This document shows, piece by piece, positions 57,518 through 64,000 of a stretch of 64,000 nt of DNA (positions are counted from its first letter, which is position 1; each line of letters begins with the position of its first letter). Source of the DNA: Odocoileus virginianus (lineage: Eukaryota > Chordata > Mammalia > Artiodactyla > Cervidae); the NCBI RefSeq assembly GCF_023699985.2, contig NC_069674.1, positions 106,229,793 through 106,293,792 on the forward strand, written 5' to 3'. A program made the translations under genes and the position numbers. A model generated the notes under the pieces. It ran no database searches. It saw only the letters and a list, made by a program, of their open reading frames with translations, and had not been told where the DNA came from.

Positions 57518-58562
57518 GGCTCACGCTCACACTCACGCTCAGGGTCACGCTCAGGCTCAGGCTCAGGCTCATGCTCACGCTCACACTCAGGGTCACGCTC
57601 AGGCACACGCTCAGGCTCACGCTCAGGCACACGCTCAGGCTCAGGCTCACGCTCAGGCTCAGGCTCAGGCTCACACTCACACTCACGCTCAGGCTCAGGC
57701 TCATGCTCAGGCTCAGGCTCACGCTCACACTCACGCTCAGGCTCAGGCTCATGCTCAGGCTCAGGCTCACGCTCACACTCACACTCACGCTCAGGCTCAG
57801 GCTCATGCTCAGGCTCACGCTCACACTCACGCTCAGGCTCAGGCTCACGCTCAGGCTCAGGCTCAGGCTCATGCTGACGCTCAGGCTCAGGCTCAGGCTC
57901 ACACTCACGCTCAGGCTCAGGCTCACGCTCAGGCTCAGGCTCACACTCACGCTCAGGCTCAGGCTCACGCTCAGGCTCAGGCTCAGGCTCACGCTGACGC
58001 TCAGGCTCAGGCTCAGGCTCACACTCACGCTCAGGGTCACGCTCAGGCTCACGCTCAGGCTCAGGCTCACGCTCACGCTCACGCTCAGGCTCAGGCTCAG
58101 GCTCACGCTCAGGCTCAGGCTCACGCTCACACTCACGCTCAGGCTCACGCTCAGGCTCAGGCTCACGCTCACGCTCAGGCTCAGGCTCACGCTCACGCTC
58201 AGGCTCAGGCTCAGGCTCAGGCTCACGCTCAGGCTCAGGCTCAGGCTCACGCTGACGCTCAGGCTCAGGCTCAGGCTCACACTCACGCTCAGGGTCACGC
58301 TCAGGCTCACGCTCAGGCTCAGGCTCACGCTCACGCTCACGCTCAGGCTCAGGCTCAGGCTCACGCTCAGGCTCAGGCTCACGCTCACACTCACGCTCAG
58401 GCTCAGGCTCAGGCTCAGGCTCACGCTGACGCTCAGGCTCAGGCTCACGCTCACGCTCAGGCTCAGGCTCAGGCTCAGGCTCACGCTCAGGCTCAGGCTC
58501 AGGCTCACGCTGACGCTCAGGCTCAGGCTCAGGCTCACACTCACGCTCAGGCTCAGGCTCAC

Positions 58563-58597
<35 letters not shown>

Positions 58598-58912
58598 CGC
58601 TCAGGCTCAGGCTCAGGCTCAGGCTCACGCTCACACTCACGCTCAGGCTCAGGCTCACGCTCAGGCTCAGGCTCAGGCTCACGCTCAGGCTCAGGCTCAC
58701 GCTGACGCTCAGGCTCAGGCTCACGCTCACACTCAGGCTCAGGCTCACGCTCAGGCTCAGGCTCAGGCTCACGCTGACGCTCAGGCTCAGGCTCAGGCTC
58801 ACGCTCAGGCTCAGGCTCACGCTCAGGCTCAGGCTCACGCTCACACTCACGCTCACACTCAGGCTCACGCTCACGCTCAGGCTCACGCTCACGCTCACGC
58901 TCACGCTCAGGC
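57518..58912. repeat. 1.4-kb degenerate hexanucleotide array (GCTCAG/GCTCAC)n
   Basis: About 232 tandem hexamers, mostly GCTCAG and GCTCAC with ACTCAC, GCTCAT, GGTCAC and GCTGAC variants. The phase is kept throughout, so five of six frames lack stops. Long readings arise of LR/LT dipeptides (plus strand) and of SLSV or EPER repeats (minus strand), up to 599 residues. A 258-bp higher-order copy is visible: the block from 57991 recurs from 58249 for about 150 bp. No gene is implied. Confidence 0.97.
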
Positions 58913-59097
58913 TGCGTGCTGCTCCTGCTGCCCCCACAGTGAAGGGGGTCACAAGCGGGTACAAGGGGGCCCACTCTGGTCTCCGTCTGCCCAGAACTCC
59001 TATCACTAATCACCGTCCTAAAACAGGAGTTGCTTGGGAGGGCCAGGCTCTGCTCAGCTCTGCTGGTGAGGCCCCAAAGCAGCCAGAGACAAGATGT
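58913..59097. other. Anonymous DNA after the hexamer array
   Basis: Nothing recognisable. Confidence 0.4.
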
Positions 59098-59195
59098 AAG
59101 CAAATGAGTATAGCCGTTTTCTGATAAAACTTTATTTACAAAAGCAGGCAGGGGCTAGGGCTAGATATGACCCACAGGCTGTGGTTTGCCAACCT
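59098..59195 (-). mobile_element. hAT-type MITE remnant
   Basis: 'gataaaactttatttacaaa', 'agcaggcaggggctagggct' and 'ggctgtggtttgccaacctc' are the reversed end of an old hAT (Charlie-like) element whose sense end reads 'ggttggcaaactacggcccg'. Only one end is left. Confidence 0.65.
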
Positions 59196-59380
59196 CTGCC
59201 CTGCAAAGGGAGGCGCCTCGTCAGAAGGCTCAGGAATGTACAACTGAAATGGGGCCAAGGAAGCAATCTGCAGAGACGTGGGGCTGGGACAGCATTTATG
59301 AAATTACCCTACAAACAGAGGAGGAGGGGAAGAGAAGGCATCACAGAAGGCTGCTTTTCTACGCTCTACTGACAAACAGG

Positions 59381-59591
59381 GGCTTCCCTGGTGGCTCAGT
59401 GGTAGAGAATCCGCCTGCTAACACAAGAGACATAGCTTTGATCCCTGGGTCGGAAAGATCCCCTGGAGGAGGAAATGGCAACCCTCTCTAGTATTCTTGT
59501 CTGGAAAATCCCATGGACAGAGGGATCTTGTGGGCTACAACCCACAGGATCAGAGTCAGACATGACTTAGCGATTAAACAACAACAACTAG
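59381..59591 (+). mobile_element. Bov-tA SINE
   Basis: 'ggcttccctggtggctcagt', 'tttgatccctgggtcggaaa' and the body ending 'cagacatgacttagcgatta' plus (CAA)n. The flanks share CAAACAG (59373-59379 and 59592-59598). Confidence 0.92.
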
Positions 59592-59837
59592 CAAACAGTC
59601 TTTGGAGAAAGATCACAAGGACAGCTTCTACAACATTTTACTTCGAATACAGGTGGATGTGTTTTCAAATCAAAAATCAGGAAAAAAGTTATAAAATAAG
59701 CATTTAGAAATAAATATTTGGATTAAATATCTGGAGATGTGCCAATAATCTTAACATCTTATCTTAAATTTACATTTAAGAATCTTGTTTCTACATAACA
59801 GCTCAACATTCTATTCATTCTATTTTCTAGCAGTCTT

Positions 59838-59863
59838 TGTGTGTGTGTGTGTGTGTGTGTGTT
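59838..59863. repeat. (TG)n microsatellite
   Basis: About twelve uninterrupted TG dinucleotides. Confidence 0.95.
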
Positions 59864-60168
59864 TTGAAGCACAGCAAATGTTTTTTTATGTATGCTAAAT
59901 AAATAAAATACATCTCATAATAGGTGCATAATCCCTTTGTCAACACCCTGGAGGATACAGCTGGAAATTAAGAATGGTCTGGACTTGAGAAAGATGACAC
60001 AGGGTCCAGGGCGGCCCTGTCACCAAGCCCGTTCAGTGCCTAAGGGACCCAGTCCTGAGTGATCAGGCTGGATTCTCTGAGACATGAGAAGCAAAGAAAC
60101 CTCTTGGTTTGGAGAGTTTAGAGTTGCAGGCTGTGGGCCTTTACGTAAAAAGCCTGAAAGACCTCTCA

Positions 60169-60375
60169 GGCTCCACTGGTGGCTCTGTTGGTAAAGCATC
60201 CGCCTGCGGCAGGAGATGTGGGTTTGATCCCCGAGTCGGGAAGATCCCCTGGAGAAGGAGATGGACACCCGCCACAGTATTCTTGCCTGGAGAATCCCAG
60301 GGACACAGGGGCCTGGACGGTTCCATGGGGTCGCACAGAGTTGGACGCAACGGAGCCACTAAATCACCAGCACTG
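60169..60375 (+). mobile_element. Bov-tA SINE with 11-bp target duplication
   Basis: The element runs from 'ggctccactggtggctctgt' to 'caacggagccactaaatcac'. It is bracketed by AAGACCTCTCA at 60158-60168 and 60376-60386. Confidence 0.92.
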
Positions 60376-60386
60376 AAGACCTCTCA

Positions 60387-62845
60387 TTCCTAAGTGACAG
60401 ACATCCATTCCCGTCCCTGGCTCTGCGGGCCAGGTGCGCTGGCCCTGGAGAGGCTCTGCCAGGCCAGGGTACCATCCCCAGCTCTAGGCATACCCTGGCG
60501 GGGGCCTCCCTGACCTCCTGGCATCTCTCCCCACTGTCCTGTTCTACTTGCTTAAGAATCACCATCATTACTCACAAGGATCCCACATACCAGTTTCCCC
60601 GGGACTGTCTCCCTCACCAGGAGTCAGGAGCCCCAGGAGTGAATCTGCTGGGGGAGAGCTGGCACCCGGCCGGTGTTCAGTCAACACCAAGGGATTCTGG
60701 TAGCCAGCCGGGGCGGGCACCTGAGACGGGGCTGGCCCCTTACTGGGCATACCCCACACCCTTCCTCCGGTCCCACAGCACCCTGACGTCACTCACCCTT
60801 TCCACCAGCAGGGCCCCTGAAGCATCCCATCACTCCCCGGAGGCCACAGACCTACAACACCACAGCTCAAAGATTTGCGGAGAGAAGCCCTTCACCTCCC
60901 CCCCGCCAGGCCCCCGCCAGGCCCACCAACCTGCCGCCAACGTCTTTGAAGCAGGAAGCAGGCTAGTTAAATACACAAAGTCCTCCTGGTGCTTCTGGGT
61001 CCAGAAAAGACTGCGCGGCGGCTGACTTACTGAAGCCGCACCTAACCCAAAAGCCACAGTGATGGCTGAGCAGCCAGAATGAGAACATTGCTTGTTTGCT
61101 GAAGATCGTACAAAGAAACTCCTCTCTATAAAAACTTGGAGATTTATCTCTTTGCTGTAACGACATATTACTCAAGACTGAACGCACTGTAAATCATCCC
61201 ATGTTCTGAGAAATTCTGGAACTGTCAGCTGATTTTCCAGGAACACAGGATAAGAGCTGCCAAGCCGGCCTGCCGGACTCACAAGAGCGCGACAGCGCCT
61301 GCGGAAGCCACACAACAGCGTGACCGAGCACTTCTCCCCGGGGCGACAGGGTCTGCTGGCAGGCCCACGGTGCGGCCGCCTCCTTCTGGCTCCTGCAGAG
61401 AGCCGCGGGCAACTGGGACGCTGACTACAAACACCTCACAAGTCTGAGAAGCCGGGCACCAGCTGCAGCTGGCAGCGCTGCCGTCTCCGCCTGAACCAAA
61501 GGAAGTCTGAGATGCCAGGGCGATGAGCTAAGCGGGCCTCAGGCGGATCCTTCCCTGTGCCTTGTTGAGGCCTTACGGTCTGCTCGGTGACCAGCGGAGA
61601 GAACACTCAGCGAACTTTCAGGCCCATTTCCCGGGGGAAGGCTGCTCCTGAAGATCCCATTTTCCTGGGAGCACTGGTGCCAAGTGTAAGGAAGTAGGCT
61701 GGGTGACAATCGGCCAAAGCTGTGGCCAAGTGAGGGTTGAAACCATGACCCGCGGAGGCAGCTTAGAGTGTCAATCAACAGGGTGAGGCAACCCGGCCTT
61801 TTTAAGACCAAGCGAACAGTCCCGCAGGAGGCGAGGACAGGGCCTGGAAAAGCTCACCCACTGAGCACGCCCGGGGTCAGGAGCACACGTCGCGGCTCTA
61901 CTGAGGCTTGCGCCTCTTTTCTCACTTGAAACTGATGGTGGCTTTGTCTCAAATCCAGTGATTACAGCGGATCCTGTTCCCAGTCTATTCCTAGTCTCCA
62001 GTCTCTCTTCCAAGACCTGTTTCTCTATGACACACACACGCACACAAATCAAAAAGACACCTCTCTGCAGCCATGATGCTATATGCAAATAATCATCACC
62101 ACAGCTAAACAGGATGTCACAGACGAAGGGAGAGAGAGACCAGCTCAGAGAAGTGCAAACATCGGATCAAGGGACTTCAAAACTTAAGACCCTGCTGGGA
62201 ACTGGAGGCCAAGAGATGATTCAAGTGCTTTATGTGCTGCAGGGCTCGTAAGGAGAAATGCAAATTCTCTTATTCAGTCCAAAGATCTAAGGATCCAATG
62301 TGCCCATCCACACCATAAAGCAAAAGTTCCAGCGGAAACCTGCCTCAGGAGACACACACAGGAAACTGACAGCGCCCCTGCAGAGGGGCTTGGGGACACC
62401 CACTCCCCCACGAAGGCTGCCTGACGCTCTCAGGGTGAGAAGGGCCCCACCTGTGACAGGCAGGTCACTGCCAGGCCAAGAAGCTCCTCCGTCCCACTTC
62501 CCGCCCCGTAAGCGCCTGTCTCTCCTTCAGCAGCCTAATGCCTGCCACCACTCCCACTCGCCATCTGGAGTTTTAGGGCCCAGCAGGGAACAACACAGGG
62601 CCTGCTTCATTGTGGGCAAGTGTGCACCTCAATGAAAACCCTGCAGAGAAGGGTGCCGTGGCCATAGAGATGAACTCTCCCAGAGCAAGGAAGCAAGGCC
62701 GTGCAGACGTGCCGGACGCGTCCACAGCCCCACCCAGCACCTCCTCACTCATCTGCCAGTGATGGGCGGGCAGGTTATGAGCGCTGCCTGCGCCCTGGCC
62801 CTCGGCCAGCGCCCCTGTCAGAGCCCGCCGTCCGCGACCCCCTAC
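60387..62845. other. Anonymous G+C-rich DNA, probably intronic
   Basis: No repeats are recognised. CpG is relatively frequent around 61260-61420 ('aagagcgcgacagcgcctgc', 'acggtgcggccgcctcc'), but no promoter element or exon can be supported. If the minus-strand exon at 62846-62940 is real, this stretch lies downstream in its intron. Confidence 0.4.
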
Positions 62846-62940
62846 CTGGTAGTACGGATGGTGCAGGAAGGAATCTGTGCCGCCTGCTAAAGCCATCGGT
62901 TCCTTCCCGCGGTCTTCAAACCACATGGACTGCACGGGAC
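62846..62940 (-). CDS. Candidate 95-nt internal coding exon, gene not recognised
   Basis: On the minus strand a pyrimidine-rich tract ending 'tctgtctctgttccag' precedes the segment, and 'gtaggg' follows a terminal CAG, giving good acceptor and donor sites. Of the three minus frames only one is open: two bases completing a split codon, then 31 codons beginning PVQSMWFEDRGK and ending SFLHHPYYQ, finishing on a codon boundary. The peptide is not a repeat product and its composition looks protein-like. I do not recognise the protein. The sequence shows splice signals and one open frame; that it is an exon is inference, since such combinations can occur by chance in 64 kb. Confidence 0.42.
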
Positions 62941-63304
62941 CTGGAACAGAGACAGACTGTGAGAAACCCAGACAGAGGGCAGGCCCACTGCTCTCCAGGG
63001 GCCCAGGGGCAAGGGGCTGACCTGGACACCACCTGCATCCTGGGCGATCAGGGGACTGGCCCCAACTCCAGAAGCTTGAGCTGTGGTCACAGGGCCTGTT
63101 GGGCAGAGGTGCTCAGAGGGGTGAGCCCCACAGAGAACTGAGTGCCGCCCGCTTAGCAGGCCCCGTGAGTCACCTGACCCTTCCTCCCCTGGCAGTCACG
63201 AAGCAGCCTGAGGACCTTCTCATACTGTGGGCAGCACAGGCTCAGCCTGTGGGGAGGCGGGGCGGGTGTTGCTGGGGTCCTCTGAGCACCACCCACAGCC
63301 TAGA
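62941..63304. other. Anonymous G+C-rich DNA flanking the candidate exon
   Basis: Upstream (minus-strand) side of the candidate exon. I see no second exon with comparable splice signals. Confidence 0.4.
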
Positions 63305-63324
63305 ACCCTAACCCTAACCCTAGG
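63305..63324 (+). repeat. Short telomere-like (CCCTAA)3 tract
   Basis: Three consecutive CCCTAA-type units occur, the last ending CCCTAG. This is the C-rich strand of the vertebrate telomere repeat. It is too short to be a telomere and is best called an interstitial telomere-like tract. Confidence 0.9.
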
Positions 63325-63949
63325 AGGCACCCTCTCAGCAGCATCAAACCACCACACACAGACCCAACAGGCTCCCTGCAGGGACCGCCTGGGAGAACAC
63401 CACTCACAGCTGCGGCCTCTGGAACGGATGTGAGACGTGCCACCTCCTGGGAGTGCCAGAGCGACTTCAGCTCCGTCAAAGTGCACACTCGGCTCCAACA
63501 AGGAGCCCCAGACAGCAGGGAAGTAAGATCCCAGCTCTCTCTTTAATCTCCTGCGGCACAGATCATAGGTTTGATCCATACAGGATGGTCCATGAGAGTT
63601 CCAGAACTGACCCCGACAAAACCCACCCCCCCAGCAATGCAGAGGACGGGGGGTGGGGGGCAGGAGCGAGGCGGGCACAGCAGCTCGGTCTGCATGGGGA
63701 CCCACCACCTGACACTCACAGACCAGAGGCCATCTAACACAGCTTTCTGCAGCGCACATCTCAGCAGAAGTCAGAGTTTCATTTCCATGAAGACAGAAGA
63801 CTGTTACAAGTCATACTCTGGACTGCAGCAGGAGGAGAGGAACCAGCGCTCGGGTCAGAAAGATCCCTCACACCATTCTTCTCTCTCAGAAATCACCAGA
63901 AGGAAGAAGAGTGTTGTTCTGAGCTCTGTCGGCCGCTACAAGTGTTACG
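63325..63949. other. Anonymous G+C-rich DNA
   Basis: Overlapping frames on both strands (longest 179 codons on the minus strand) have no recognised motif and read through the telomere-like tract. I do not support a gene. Confidence 0.4.
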
Positions 63950-64000
63950 GCCCTATAGGACTGAGCTCAGGGGCCACCTCCTCCAGGAAGGCCCCTTGGA
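63950..64000 (+). mobile_element. Possible L2 remnant cut by the window end
   Basis: 'ctgagctcaggggccacctc' followed by 'ctccaggaaggccccttgg' resembles the sense L2 stretch 'tcaaatgccacctcctccaggaagccttccc'. It is short and incomplete. Confidence 0.5.

Noticed and set aside
57207..59006. 599-codon minus-strand open frame (SLSV repeats) and overlapping 538- and 566-codon frames
   Set aside because: All come from a stop-free hexanucleotide array. The same DNA reads openly in five frames, and there is no conserved domain.
61010..61060. Minus-strand GTAAGT donor-like site
   Set aside because: A good donor motif alone. No matching acceptor with an open, protein-like exon was found upstream of it.
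63220..63759. 179-codon minus-strand open frame near the window end
   Set aside because: It reads through the telomere-like tract (RVRVRVLG), overlaps opposing frames, and has no recognised motif or splice context.

Overview
This is mammalian nuclear DNA from a ruminant, almost certainly a bovid. The evidence is the repeat content. BovB (RTE-clade) LINE fragments occur in both orientations throughout. There are many ruminant-specific Bov-tA and BOV-A2 SINEs, artiodactyl tRNA-derived CHR/ART2-type SINEs, and artiodactyl L1 3' ends, over a background of ancient L1, L2 and MIR remnants. The repeats do not distinguish cattle from sheep, goat or buffalo. There is no bacterial, phage or organellar sequence. 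I find no complete protein-coding gene, rRNA, functional tRNA or CRISPR array. Nearly every long open frame comes either from LINE reverse-transcriptase remnants or from tandem repeats that lack stop codons.

Layout. 1-12.7 kb is anonymous intergenic or intronic DNA with scattered SINEs, two antisense BovB 3' fragments, one sense BovB fragment and two old L1 3' ends. 12.7-17.1 kb is a BovB complex: a BovB 3' fragment abuts a nearly full-length but dead BovB, which carries a second BovB insertion, which in turn carries a SINE. 17.5-23.3 kb is old antisense L1 interrupted by SINEs and BovB. 25.7-26.85 kb is a 28/29-bp minisatellite. 27-36 kb is anonymous DNA with a solo LTR, a palindromic DNA transposon, a dimeric BOV-A2 SINE and a truncated L1. 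36-45.2 kb is an L1-rich block of sense copies, one split by an antisense BovB and another ending beside a very fresh L1 3' end.

45.2-64 kb is richer in G+C and poorer in LINEs. It contains an old L1 5' region (48.8-51.1 kb) hosting an inverted L1 insertion, a SINE and a 49-bp minisatellite, and a 1.4-kb hexanucleotide array (57.5-58.9 kb). It also contains a plausible 95-nt coding exon on the minus strand (62.85-62.94 kb) and a three-unit telomere-like CCCTAA tract (63.3 kb). Three minisatellites, rising G+C and the telomere-like tract fit a gene-proximal, possibly subtelomeric, location; that is inference.

No set of genes here works together. The biology visible is retrotransposon activity: BovB and L1 reverse transcriptases supplied copies of themselves and of the SINEs (Bov-tA and BOV-A2 share BovB-like 3' ends). 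Exact target-site duplications at several insertions allow relative dating.
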